Of a stretch of 64,000 nt of DNA, positions 1 to 8,417 are shown piece after piece (within the stretch, counting starts at the first letter, position 1; each line of letters begins with the position of its first letter). The translations under genes were made by a program, and so were the position numbers. The notes under the pieces are model-generated. The model was not told where the DNA came from. It did not search any database and worked only from the letters and a program-made list of their open reading frames with translations. Location: the NCBI RefSeq assembly GCF_000422505.1, contig NZ_KE383865.1, forward strand, positions 468,726 through 532,725. Reading direction: 5' to 3'. Source of the DNA: Paenibacillus pinihumi DSM 23905 = JCM 16419 (GTDB taxonomy: Bacteria > Bacillota > Bacilli > Paenibacillales > Paenibacillaceae).

Positions 1-398
1 TCATGGTTATGGTAACCAAAAATGAGCCCCTGCTTTCGTACCTCATTACCGATGGTTTCAAGCTCAGCAAACAAGGCGCGCCATCCTTCTGTGCTTTGCG
101 GGCGGTCTTCTGGAAACAGATATGGACATACCATATAGTTAGCGCCGATAATTTTCAGGTAATCAATCTCTCTTTGCAAGTCAGCACGGAGCGCCTGGAG
201 AGAAACATGGCTGCTGAATGCTTTTAATCCCAATTGATCCAAAAGCGCCTTCATTTCATCAGCGGGAATACCGCCATAGCCAGCGAGTTCAACACCTTCA
301 TACCCCAGTCCCGCTACCTTCTTGAGAACCCCTTTAAAATCTGTTGCCATTTCTTCGCGAAGAGTAAACAATTGGAGTCCAATTTTCATTTTTCTCAT
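1..398 (-). CDS. Sugar phosphate isomerase/epimerase, partial (C-terminus outside window)
   Basis: The visible 132 residues are the N-terminal part of a xylose-isomerase-like TIM barrel. They begin MKIGLQLFTLREEM, carry the ELAGYGG strand of the first metal-site region, and end at FGYHNH, the usual metal-binding strand of the family. The ATG at 398 is preferred because GAGGG lies 8 nt upstream; the ATG at 389 is the alternative. Such enzymes isomerise or epimerise sugars or inositol derivatives in the cytosol; the substrate cannot be read from this fragment. The gene runs off the left edge, so its length and operon partners are unknown. Confidence 0.85.
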   Translation of the reverse strand, partial: MRKMKIGLQLFTLREEMATDFKGVLKKVAGLGYEGVELAGYGGIPADEMKALLDQLGLKAFSSHVSLQALRADLQREIDYLKIIGANYMVCPYLFPEDRPQSTEGWRALFAELETIGNEVRKQGLIFGYHNH

Positions 399-453
399 TC
401 CTGATTCCCTCTTTCTGTTTGTAAATTTCAATTTGCCTGCAACTAACTCAACC

Positions 454-1836
454 TCATCTTGCTGCAGTCAGATCTCTTGTAATATTATTGACCCATTTAT
501 ACTGACGATAACGGATTATGGCAACCGGGAGCTTGATAATCTCATCCAGACTGATAACCGCAAAGAGTAGAATGGGAGGCAGATGCCAAACAAAAGCGCC
601 CAAAAGACCCAATGGCAATATAATGCCCCACATAACGATAGTGTCGCACCAAAAACCAAATTTAGCATCTCCTCCGGCACAGAATATGCCTGCAAAGGTT
701 ATTGCGTTTATTGATTTGGCCACACAATAATAGGCGCAAATATACAGCATTCCATTGAGATAGCCGTATGCAGTGCTGCTGAGATTAACTACCTCGAAGA
801 GCAATGGTTTAAGGATTAAAATGGAGACCCCGGCCAAAATGCCGAACACGAGCGCATAGATGTTTAACTTGTTCCCGGCTCTGATGGCCATTTGGGTTTC
901 GCCATTGCCAAGATACTTGCCGACTAGCACAGATCCGCCGCTGGCAATGCCTCCACATAATACAATGGCCAAATTTTTTACAACAGATGCAACGGAATTG
1001 GCTGCAACCATATCTGCGCTGACATGCCCGATAATAGCAGCTGTTGCAGCCAAAGCACCGCCCCAAACGATATAATTGCCCTGAACAGGCATGGTGTATT
1101 TCAAAAAATCTTTTAGCAAATTGCGCTGAATGCCATCACGCAAAGGAAGCCGGAACTTGATGCTGCCGCGTGTGACAGAATGGACAACACAGCAACCAAG
1201 TTCAATGAAGCGCGCTGCAACAGTTGCCAGAGCAACAGCCTTAATTGCTTTTTCAGGCATGTCCGGAAATAAGACAAACACACAAATCAGATTGAAAATG
1301 ATGTTTAAAATGAGGCATACGGAACTGATCCAGGCACTCAACTTTGCGTTCTCCATACTTCTTATGACGCTAAAATAAATCTGGGAAATGCCCATTGCTA
1401 AATATGAAAACGAAATAAATTGCAGAAAACCCGATCCGTACTGAATTAGCGTCTCATCATTTGTAAAACAACGCATTAACATATCCGGGAACAGCAGGGA
1501 CAGCAAAAAAAAGAAAATCGAAATATACATGGAGAACATACAGGCAATACTAAGCACACGCTGTATGGTCTTCAGATATTTCTTCCCCCAATACTGTGCA
1601 GTAAGAATGCCTGCCCCTGTGGCTAGTCCCATATAAAACAAAGTTAATATAAAGGTGACTTGTCCGGCCAAAGATACAGCTGACATAGCAGACTGGCTGA
1701 CGAATCCCAGCATGATCACATCGGCCGTCACAACCAATGCCGTGATGAGATTTTGCAATGCAATAGGAATTACCAGCCGAATCAGTTCGCGCCTGAAATG
1801 AGTGTTTGGGTCTCCCAATTGCAAATCATGCTGCAC
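454..1836 (-). CDS. MATE family multidrug/metabolite exporter
   Basis: A protein of 460 residues with the hydrophobic pattern of a 12-helix MATE transporter. The N-terminal signature is IPIALQNLITALVVTADVIMLGF, here quoted only in part as PIALQNLITALVVTADVIM, followed by a Gly-rich GLATGAGILTAQYWG segment. These Na+- or H+-coupled antiporters export drugs or metabolites across the cytoplasmic membrane. The GTG at 1836 is chosen because AAGGAGG lies 7 nt upstream; the GTG two codons earlier abuts the ribosome site. It is divergent from an AraC regulator, which probably controls it. The substrate is unknown. Confidence 0.85.
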   Translation of the reverse strand: MQHDLQLGDPNTHFRRELIRLVIPIALQNLITALVVTADVIMLGFVSQSAMSAVSLAGQVTFILTLFYMGLATGAGILTAQYWGKKYLKTIQRVLSIACMFSMYISIFFFLLSLLFPDMLMRCFTNDETLIQYGSGFLQFISFSYLAMGISQIYFSVIRSMENAKLSAWISSVCLILNIIFNLICVFVLFPDMPEKAIKAVALATVAARFIELGCCVVHSVTRGSIKFRLPLRDGIQRNLLKDFLKYTMPVQGNYIVWGGALAATAAIIGHVSADMVAANSVASVVKNLAIVLCGGIASGGSVLVGKYLGNGETQMAIRAGNKLNIYALVFGILAGVSILILKPLLFEVVNLSSTAYGYLNGMLYICAYYCVAKSINAITFAGIFCAGGDAKFGFWCDTIVMWGIILPLGLLGAFVWHLPPILLFAVISLDEIIKLPVAIIRYRQYKWVNNITRDLTAAR

Positions 1837-1857
1837 AATCACTCCTCCTTATATGTT

Positions 1858-1877
1858 TATACTATAAAAATAGTATA
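1858..1877. promoter_or_regulatory. Perfect inverted repeat between divergent MATE and AraC genes
   Basis: Arms TATACTAT and ATAGTATA are separated by AAAA. The repeat lies about 20 nt upstream of the MATE start and about 70 nt upstream of the AraC-regulator start, and contains TATACT, a possible -10 for the MATE gene. It could be an operator for the neighbouring regulator; that role is inferred from position only. Confidence 0.4.
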
Positions 1878-1948
1878 ATTTTATGGGGGTTTCTATCATA
1901 ATTGACTATAATAATATTAAAAACGTATTTTTTTTGGAGGGCGATCAC

Positions 1949-2833
1949 TTGTATTCAAAGATGGAGGTTTTTTCTGATTTATCAGAACGGTTAAACTACA
2001 ATTTATCCAACTTTCCGCTTTACGTGCGAAAAGGGGAGCTTCGTCAATTTGAAAAATACGCTGCCGCATGTCATTGGCATTCTGATTTGGAATTTATATT
2101 CGTGCTTGAAGGTTCGATGGATTTTTTTGTGAATGGAACGGTCAATCGAATTGAAAAGAACAATGGGATTTTTGTGAATAGCAAGCGGCTGCATTACGGC
2201 TTTTCGGCTGATATGGCCGACTGCTCTTATATAGTAGTCGTTATTCATCCTTCGCTGATTGGGAAGGAAGCATGGGTGGGGAAAGAGTATTGGGAGGAGA
2301 AGTTTGGCCCGAATTCCGAAGATTTTATTTTACTTACAGACAAAACACTCTGGCATCGGGAAATCCTTGACACTGTATACCGGATCTACGATGAAATGCA
2401 TGGACAACAGTGCAATCCGCTGCGTCTGCTATCCAAAGCGATAGCCTTATGTGCTGATATTGGAGAGCAATTAAAACATCATACGGGCCATTTTCCTAAC
2501 GATCGATTATGGGAAGCTGTCTGGAGAATGACAGGCTTTATCCATGAAAATTATGAAAATAAGATTGTGCTTGATGAGATCGCAGCTGCCGGCTCCGTGT
2601 GCAGGAGCCGATGCTGTGAACTATTCAGTACGTACATCGGTCAAACACCAAACGCGTATTTGATGGAGTATCGCATCCAGAAAAGTTGTGAAATGTTGCA
2701 GGAAACAGATCGAACGATTAGTGAAATAGCTATTTCATGCGGTTTTCAAAGTGCGAGTTATTTTACTTTCAGATTCCGCAAGGAGATGGGACTCGTACCA
2801 CTGGAATATCGAAGACGAATAGCTGAGCTCTAG
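1949..2833 (+). CDS. AraC family transcriptional regulator with cupin sensor
   Basis: An N-terminal cupin-type ligand domain (CHWHSDLEFIFVLEGSMDFF) is followed by two C-terminal helix-turn-helix motifs ending EIAISCGFQSASYFTFRFRK, the AraC/XylS DNA-binding signature. The start is set at TTG 1949 (294 residues) because GGAGG sits 8 nt upstream; a longer reading frame from 1883 has no ribosome site. It is divergent from the MATE exporter, suggesting local control. Its 3' end overlaps the convergent DHA2 transporter by 4 nt. The inducer is unknown. Confidence 0.85.
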   Translation: MYSKMEVFSDLSERLNYNLSNFPLYVRKGELRQFEKYAAACHWHSDLEFIFVLEGSMDFFVNGTVNRIEKNNGIFVNSKRLHYGFSADMADCSYIVVVIHPSLIGKEAWVGKEYWEEKFGPNSEDFILLTDKTLWHREILDTVYRIYDEMHGQQCNPLRLLSKAIALCADIGEQLKHHTGHFPNDRLWEAVWRMTGFIHENYENKIVLDEIAAAGSVCRSRCCELFSTYIGQTPNAYLMEYRIQKSCEMLQETDRTISEIAISCGFQSASYFTFRFRKEMGLVPLEYRRRIAEL

Positions 2834-4278
2834 GACTTTGTTCTTCGCAGCAGCAGGCATAAGGGGAGCGATACTGCAACACAGGCGCTTGCAACGAGGA
2901 ACGCTTCATTCACACTCAGCGTATAAGCGTCAATGTAAGCCGGGCTTCCGGGGAGCGCGCTATCGGATTGTTCAAGTCTGGACTGATGAACCGTAAACCT
3001 CGCATCGAAGAGAGAGGTGAACAGTCCCAGAATCAACGCGCTCGTGATCTGCCGGAGCCAGCTGATGAGAGCCGAAGCATGGCCGGAATATTCACCGGGA
3101 ACAGCCATCATGCCTGCATTCGTAGCGGGAGTCAAGGCAAGCCCGGTTCCAATATTACGAATTGCAAGCCACAAAATCACTGCACCAAGGCTTGTGCCCG
3201 GATGAATGGTGCTGAAGCAGAGCGTGGTCAGGAGCATGATGGTACTCCCGATAAACACCAGCAGCGCCGGTCCGGTCCGGTTGTAAAGCTTGCCGGAGAG
3301 AAAAGTTGAACAGGTAAGGCATAATGCTGCCGGAAGGAACATTAACCCGCTGTGCAACGGGGTCAGCCCCTGGATATCCTGCAGATAGAGCGGCACAAAA
3401 TAAACACCGGTATAAAGGCCAACGAATAAAATCAATGACAGGACGAGACTTGATGAGAACAGCTTTGATTTGAATAAACGCAGTTCCAGCAGAGGGGATG
3501 AAGTCCGTAATTCATGGAGGACAAAACCAATGCTGCACCCAAGCCCAATTACAAGACAGAGCCAAGGAGTCGGCAGTGACCAGTCCCAGCGGCTCAGATT
3601 GCCGAACAGAATAAGCAGGGACAGGCTTCCGGCAGCGGCGAGCAGCAACCCTGTTTTATCTAGTACTTTATTCTGGTTAGCCGGTTTATGGGGAAGATAA
3701 CGCATGGCAGCAAACAGCACCCCCAAAGCCAGCGGTATGGTGGTTAGGAACAGCATCGGCCAGTTAAAGCTTTGCAGATAGCCGCTAAGTGACGGTGCAA
3801 TTGAAGTGCTCAGCACAGTGGAGAAAGACCAGATACTAATAGCATGCGGCTGTTTTTCCGCCGGGACAATATTGTAGATCATCGCAAGAGATACAGGCTG
3901 AATCAGCCCGCTGAATAACCCCTGGGTCACCCGAAAGACAATGAGCGAATAAATGTCCCAGGACAACGCGCAGAGAAGGGTGGTCAATATAATCCCTGCA
4001 ATACAGAATAAAAACAGCCGTTTGCTTCCAAATCGCTCGCTGGCATAGCCGCTGACGGGGGCGACGACACCCATTGCCAGGGTGAAACCAGTAATGAGCC
4101 ATTGGACCGAACGCAGGTCAGTGTTGAAAATATCCATGAATCCGGGCAGGGCGACATTCAATGCGGCAGAAGGATACATGCCCACAAATGAACCAAGAAA
4201 CAGTATTGTCAGGATAATCCAGAAAGGCTGACTGCCGCTCTGATGTCCTGTGTCAGGCTTTAATTGTACGACGGTCAA
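2830..4278 (-). CDS. MFS transporter, DHA2 (EmrB/QacA-like) family
   Basis: A protein of 482 residues, the size of 14-helix drug:H+ antiporters. The first helix region reads SAALNVALPGFMDIF and VQWLITGFTLAMGV, then the family loop GYASERFGSKRLFLF. It is expected to expel hydrophobic compounds using the proton gradient. It starts at TTG 4278 behind GGGGTG (5-6 nt spacing); no better start precedes the first helix. It converges on the AraC gene with a 4-nt overlap, so the two transcripts are complementary at their 3' ends. The substrate is unknown. Confidence 0.85.
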   Translation of the reverse strand: MTVVQLKPDTGHQSGSQPFWIILTILFLGSFVGMYPSAALNVALPGFMDIFNTDLRSVQWLITGFTLAMGVVAPVSGYASERFGSKRLFLFCIAGIILTTLLCALSWDIYSLIVFRVTQGLFSGLIQPVSLAMIYNIVPAEKQPHAISIWSFSTVLSTSIAPSLSGYLQSFNWPMLFLTTIPLALGVLFAAMRYLPHKPANQNKVLDKTGLLLAAAGSLSLLILFGNLSRWDWSLPTPWLCLVIGLGCSIGFVLHELRTSSPLLELRLFKSKLFSSSLVLSLILFVGLYTGVYFVPLYLQDIQGLTPLHSGLMFLPAALCLTCSTFLSGKLYNRTGPALLVFIGSTIMLLTTLCFSTIHPGTSLGAVILWLAIRNIGTGLALTPATNAGMMAVPGEYSGHASALISWLRQITSALILGLFTSLFDARFTVHQSRLEQSDSALPGSPAYIDAYTLSVNEAFLVASACVAVSLPLCLLLRRTKS

Positions 4279-4419
4279 AACTGCACCCCAGTTCCAATTT
4301 TTTGTAGCATAAAGTAAATTATACTATACCCAGATTATTAATCGGAATTGATTTATTTAATAGCTGAATAGAATTGTTTGAATGACATTATAGTTCGATT
4401 ATCCCTGCTTACCTGCATG

Positions 4420-4465
4420 AAAAAAGCCTGGTGGAGGCCGATTGTTGATGCGGCTTCACCCAGGC
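4420..4465 (-). terminator. Rho-independent terminator of pbuE
   Basis: On the minus strand GCCTGGGTGAAGCCG pairs with CGGCCTCCACCAGGC and is followed by a run of six T. It lies 25 nt past the pbuE stop codon. Confidence 0.8.
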
Positions 4466-4490
4466 GAATAATAGATGGAATACAATTCAG

Positions 4491-5675
4491 TTATGCTTCC
4501 CGGGACTGGCCCGCCTGCTTGGGAGCAAGATACAATCCTTGTCTGGAAAGCGAATAGATGGCACAAAGCAATGCGGCGCACATCAGAATACCGCCAACCC
4601 ATGCGTTGCTGGTAATGGATTCAGCCTTCGTAATGACCACACCACCCAAGGCGGAGCCGATGGCGATTCCGATTTGGATCGAGGAGAAAGTAAAGCTTTG
4701 CTGAATATCTGATGATTCCGGGGCGTTTTGAATCAGGTAGCTCTGCTGTGCCGGGGAAATCGCCCAGCTCAATATGCCCCACAAGATAGTCACTAAGGCA
4801 AATACATACAAATTAGCCGTCGATACCGGCAAAATAAACATAACAACAATGAATGTACTGACTACAATCAGAATGCTTTTAGCTGCGCCGGCCTTATCCG
4901 CCAAGATGCCTCCAAAAAGCCCGCCGCTGACGGCCGACAACCCGAATACAAAATAGGCTGCGCTAATCCAGTACGTATCCAGATGGAGCATGGTTTCCAT
5001 GAACGGTGTAAAGTAGGCATACATCGTATAATGTCCGGCCAGTGCTAACGTTGTTACGAGATGTGCGCTGATGATTTTCGTGCTTTTAAGCGAGCGGAGC
5101 TGAGTCTTTAACGGGACCATATTATCGCTTGGAATCCGACCCAGGAACAACTGGACCGTCACCATAGCGACCAGTGTTAATATAGCGATGATAAGGAACA
5201 GGACGCGCCATCCAAAAAAGTCCTGGGCCAGTACGCCCAGCGGTACGCCTAGCACGATAGATGAACTTACCCCCATCGAGATAATGCCGATAACCCGCGC
5301 CCGGAAATTTTCGGGTACGATTTTCACAGCGATGGTCAGTGACAAGGTGACAATCAAGGAACCGCTGATCGCATTAATGATGCGGGAGATAAATAAAATG
5401 TTGTAGTCTGGACTCCAGAATGCCAGCAGACTTCCAAGTGTGAATACCAGCATGGACCATATATACAGTCGTTTTCGTTCGATTTTAGCTGTCAGGGCAA
5501 GCAGCACAGGCCCGGAAACTGCATAGACGAGGGCAAATATGGTAATCAACTGCCCGGCAGTACTTAACGAGACATTCAAATCGTCTGCGATGCTCGGCAG
5601 TACCCCTCCAATAATCAGTTCAATGAGACCTGCAGTAAAGGTCGCAATGGTAAGTACGAAGATTTTCAGATTCAT
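4491..5675 (-). CDS. pbuE: Purine base efflux pump PbuE (MFS, DHA1 family)
   Basis: A 394-residue 12-helix MFS protein that closely resembles Bacillus subtilis PbuE as I recall it: MNLKIFVLTIATFTAGLIEL at the start, then GPVLLALTAKIERKRLY, LAGHYTMYAYFTPF and SPAQQSYLIQNAPESSDIQQ. PbuE exports hypoxanthine and adenine. The start has AGGAGG 6 nt upstream. The 5' leader holds a purine riboswitch with an overlapping terminator, which independently supports the purine role. It is a single-gene transcript with its own terminator downstream. The aptamer looks guanine-class rather than adenine-class, so the inducing purine may differ from the B. subtilis case. Confidence 0.92.
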   Translation of the reverse strand: MNLKIFVLTIATFTAGLIELIIGGVLPSIADDLNVSLSTAGQLITIFALVYAVSGPVLLALTAKIERKRLYIWSMLVFTLGSLLAFWSPDYNILFISRIINAISGSLIVTLSLTIAVKIVPENFRARVIGIISMGVSSSIVLGVPLGVLAQDFFGWRVLFLIIAILTLVAMVTVQLFLGRIPSDNMVPLKTQLRSLKSTKIISAHLVTTLALAGHYTMYAYFTPFMETMLHLDTYWISAAYFVFGLSAVSGGLFGGILADKAGAAKSILIVVSTFIVVMFILPVSTANLYVFALVTILWGILSWAISPAQQSYLIQNAPESSDIQQSFTFSSIQIGIAIGSALGGVVITKAESITSNAWVGGILMCAALLCAIYSLSRQGLYLAPKQAGQSREA

Positions 5676-5764
5676 GTTGGCCTCCTGATTACAGTTTATT
5701 TGTGACTAAAATTCAGCCTGTATAAGCAAGAAAAGAGAAGGCATGCTCATACAGTTGAATAAAC

Positions 5765-5822
5765 AAAAAAAATCCCGGCTAGATGTAAAATGTCTGTTGA
5801 ACATTTTACTTGTAGCCAGGAT
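5765..5822 (-). terminator. Riboswitch expression-platform terminator
   Basis: ATCCTGGCTA, which is the 3' strand of aptamer P3 plus J3/1 and P1, pairs instead with TAGCCGGGAT, extended by TAAAATG/CATTTTA, and is followed by eight T. The stem and the ligand-bound aptamer exclude each other. Ligand binding should therefore prevent termination (an ON switch), as in B. subtilis pbuE. Confidence 0.88.
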
Positions 5823-5875
5823 GTTTACGGTATCCGGTAGAAACTCTCAAACCATATTATTGAGATTATACGTTG
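5808..5875 (-). promoter_or_regulatory. Purine riboswitch aptamer (guanine class by position 74)
   Basis: On the minus strand the conserved core runs TATAATCTC, P2 with loop TAATATGG, GTTTCTACC (J2/3), loop ACCGTAAA, then CCTGGCTACAA. It matches the B. subtilis pbuE aptamer almost loop for loop. The specificity base, in the J3/1 segment just after P3, is C here (GGCTACAA) where adenine aptamers have U (GATTACAA), which predicts guanine or hypoxanthine binding. P1 is short: ACGTA pairs with TAC...GT across two unpaired A, and the predicted transcription start lies at or next to its 5' strand. Confidence 0.9.
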
Positions 5876-5878
5876 CCT

Positions 5879-5907
5879 AGTATACAAGACTACTGTCCAA
5901 AGATCAA
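5879..5907 (-). promoter_or_regulatory. Promoter of pbuE
   Basis: TTGATC and TATACT are separated by exactly 17 nt on the minus strand. Transcription would begin near 5872, at the 5' edge of the riboswitch P1 helix. Confidence 0.7.
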
Positions 5908-6076
5908 TACCAGAGCGGCAATCCATTATTAAGGCCAGCAGCGGACAAGAGATGAGTACAAGTTTCGCAATCGGTAAGAAATTATTCTTCGGTAGCTATG
6001 ATAAAATTAGGCCATGCCGTAAAGAATAGGAAATGGCTTTTGTACGGTGGGATAAATTTAAATGAGGTGATCGTTT

Positions 6077-6493
6077 ATGGGATTTCAGTCAAGCAAAATA
6101 TTTGTTAATTTACCGGTAAAGGATTTGCAAAGATCGGTGGCATTTTTCACAGAGCTGGGCTTTGAATTCAACCCGCAATTTACAGATGAGAACGCGACTT
6201 GCATGGTTGTGAACGACAAGATTTTTGTTATGCTGCTGGTGGAACACTACTTCAAAACATTCATTACGAAGGAAATTTCCGATACGGGGAAGGATGCAGA
6301 GGTAATTGTCGCATTATCGCTCGAAAATCGCGCACGGGTGGATGAGATTGCAGACAAGGCGCTGGCTGTAGGAGGCAAGGCTTCCAATGACCCTGTAGAT
6401 CACGGCTTTATGTACACCCGAAGCTTCCAGGATCCGGATGGTCATTTGTGGGAATTGTTTTTCATGGATGAAAGTGCAGTTCAGCAAGGTTAA
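6077..6493 (+). CDS. VOC family protein (glyoxalase/bleomycin-resistance fold)
   Basis: A 138-residue single-domain protein of the vicinal-oxygen-chelate superfamily. It starts with SKIFVNLPVKDLQRSVAFF and ends with YTRSFQDPDGHLWELFFMD, the paired beta-alpha-beta modules of the fold. It belongs to the PhnB/lactoylglutathione-lyase-like group common in Bacillales, usually of unknown substrate. GAGGTG precedes the ATG by about 8 nt. It is a single-gene unit bounded by a strong terminator. No metabolic partner is adjacent. Confidence 0.8.
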   Translation: MGFQSSKIFVNLPVKDLQRSVAFFTELGFEFNPQFTDENATCMVVNDKIFVMLLVEHYFKTFITKEISDTGKDAEVIVALSLENRARVDEIADKALAVGGKASNDPVDHGFMYTRSFQDPDGHLWELFFMDESAVQQG

Positions 6494-6503
6494 ACGTGCA
6501 AAG

Positions 6504-6574
6504 AAAGACCTCTCTATGACGGAGAAGCGGATGTGGTGGACACCCGTTATTTCCCGGTCACAGAGAGGTCTTTT
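6504..6574. terminator. Bidirectional terminator between VOC and GNAT genes
   Basis: AAAGACCTCTCT at the left pairs with AGAGAGGTCTTT at the right across a long interrupted loop, with T runs on both strands. It serves two convergent genes. Confidence 0.8.
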
Positions 6575-6584
6575 AATGAACGCC

Positions 6585-7025
6585 TTAGCGCTGGAGTTTC
6601 ATATGGAGCAGCGGAAACGGTCGTCCCGAACCGTCCAGCTCTGAACGGCCAGTCTGTACGAACCCGTAATGCTCGTAAAATCCTTTGGCCCCGTCGTTTT
6701 GCTCATTGACGTCAACCGTCAGATCAGATCCTTTTTGTTCTATAATATGATTTAATAACTGCTTGCCGATGCCTTGTCCATGATAATCAGGATCGATAAA
6801 CAGCATTTCAATCATTTGGCCGTCTGTGCCGATAAAACCGACAGGCTCCCGGTTCTCATTCAGCGCAACTTGCACTTCAACGGATGTCAGTGCTGCCTCT
6901 CTCACCATCTGATGATAGAACTGGATGTCTTCTTCGCTTAGAAAAGAGTGTGTCTGACGCACAGCGCGATGCCATATATCTACGAGTTGGTCATGGATGT
7001 CCGCATGGTACGGGATAATTGTCAT
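6585..7025 (-). CDS. GNAT N-acetyltransferase, YjaB-like
   Basis: The 146-residue protein carries the acetyl-CoA-binding motif region MLFIDPDYHGQGIGKQLLNH and the tail FYEHYGFVQTGRSELDGSGR, which resembles E. coli YjaB over its length (also VNEQN...GFY). The start is ATG 7025, 11 nt or fewer after AGGAGG; a longer frame from 7094 has no ribosome site. It transfers an acetyl group from acetyl-CoA to an unknown amine. It is a single-gene unit converging on the VOC gene. Confidence 0.85.
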   Translation of the reverse strand: MTIIPYHADIHDQLVDIWHRAVRQTHSFLSEEDIQFYHQMVREAALTSVEVQVALNENREPVGFIGTDGQMIEMLFIDPDYHGQGIGKQLLNHIIEQKGSDLTVDVNEQNDGAKGFYEHYGFVQTGRSELDGSGRPFPLLHMKLQR

Positions 7026-7250
7026 TGATTTTCTTCCTCCTGCTAAAAAAGAACGGGATAATTTACTTCTTGAATATAACACAAGGCAAGCCAAAAAGCC
7101 CGAATCTCCAGTTAAACAGGAGGTTTCAGGCTTAAATTCCGCTTGTAATGGAATCAGATTTTCTATTTGAACGTATCAGCGAGGGATGCAATTTGTGCTG
7201 TATCCAGACTCATTTGCCCGTGCATCCGATCGGATAACGAAGAGAATCCA

Positions 7251-7433
7251 TTAAGCGTAATACTCCATCAGCAACTCTGCAGTTTCCTGAGGCTGCTCAT
7301 TTTGTTCTTCCAATCCTTTCTTTTCCCAGCATGCCTTGCAGGCTTTCTCGGTATCGCACTTCTCGGCATCCTGGCATGTATAACAATTATGAAGATAAAA
7401 GCGGGTCAAATCCATTTTATTTTGGTCTGTCAT
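7251..7433 (-). CDS. Small cysteine-rich protein, function unknown
   Basis: Sixty residues with a compact cysteine cluster, CYTCQDAEKCDTEKACKACW (five Cys), followed by an acidic Gln/Glu-rich tail. The spacing suggests a small zinc-binding knuckle. AGGAGAGG lies 7 nt before the ATG, so it is probably translated. I do not recognise the family. After the stop another frame remains open to about 7169 and reads like a protein C-terminus (SLSDRMHGQMSLDTAQIASL), so an old frameshift that shortened the gene is possible. Confidence 0.65.
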   Translation of the reverse strand: MTDQNKMDLTRFYLHNCYTCQDAEKCDTEKACKACWEKKGLEEQNEQPQETAELLMEYYA

Positions 7434-8207
7434 GTGAATCCTCTCCTTTTAAATCTTCTATTATAATAGGTGTGTAAGCTATATCCTTTATGCTTTAATT
7501 GTAGCTGCTCATCACAGAATAATATGTGATTTTTTTCACATTAAAACACCTAAATGTTTTGCCTGACGCATAGTTTTAGCTCCCGGCCGGCTTTTTCAAG
7601 CTTGGAAATAAGGTGAGATTCACTGAACATAAGAGGATGATCGGGCATGAATCTCAAAAGCCAGCCGGCTTGGATACCGTTTTGCCTGACCCTTGTTCCC
7701 GGGCCTGGTCAAAGTCTCCTGCAAAAGGGCCTTGGATAGTGGCAACAGACTAGGTAAATTGGCGGTATCTATGTCATAGGGGCAGCCCGAATCATGATTT
7801 TTGGGACAGGTCTTGAGCAGGAAATCAAAGTTGCGGTAGCTAAAAATATTCTCATATTCCTTTAATTTAAAGCGTTTACAAAACATTTTGCCCATTCGCA
7901 GCATTACGAGAGAGATAGCCTTCTGGGCAAACAAAATAGGAATAAAGCCGTGCAAATTTTGTCCTTAGGGTATGACAACAGGTATGACAAAATCAGGCTT
8001 TAATCCATTCTTTCAGAACAGCGATACCGGGGAAAAGAGCGATTTCATAGTCTCGGGTTCCTGCCCGAAAAAACGAAAAAACTCGTCAAAACGCCGGAAT
8101 GCGGCTTAAATACAACATTTTTGAGGTGTTTAGTATGTAAATGCCAATCTTTATTGATCAGGCAACCTTGCCAAAATAAGACCCCGCGGGTACAATCCGT
8201 CACATTG
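7434..8207. other. Gene-poor stretch without a convincing gene
   Basis: One open frame on the minus strand, 7620-7955 (111 codons, TTG start with AAGGA 6 nt upstream), has a Lys/Phe-rich N-terminal half and two cysteines (KTCPKNHDSGC) but no family I know; it may be a decayed gene. The rest shows no ribosome site, hairpin with T run, or repeat that I can support. Confidence 0.4.
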
Positions 8208-8256
8208 TTACTCGTAATGAGTATTAATTGATGTAATATTACTCGTTATGAATAAT
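8208..8256 (+). promoter_or_regulatory. Promoter with two copies of the TTAYTCG palindrome
   Basis: Site 1 (8208-8224) is TTACTCGTAATGAGTAT and site 2 (8239-8255) is TTACTCGTTATGAATAA, 31 bp apart start to start. Site 2 fills the spacer of a possible promoter, TTGATG (8228-8233), 17 nt, AATAAT (8251-8256). The same palindrome occurs in the promoter spacer upstream of the EPS operon. This placement is typical of a repressor operator; the regulator is unknown. Confidence 0.5.
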
Positions 8257-8417
8257 TAAAAAATACTCTAGTCAAAAAGACGGACTAAATGGGCTTAATG
8301 ATCAAAACCAGATAATCGACACGAAATGACATTATTTTCGAAAATCTTGCTTTATAATTATTCAATATGTATAACTATTTCACAAAAGTAATAGTCGAAA
8401 AGGGAGAGGAAAGGAAA

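Noticed and set aside
7620-7955. 111-codon open frame on the minus strand
   Set aside because: It has a weak TTG start and no recognisable family or neighbour link; noted only within the gene-poor stretch.
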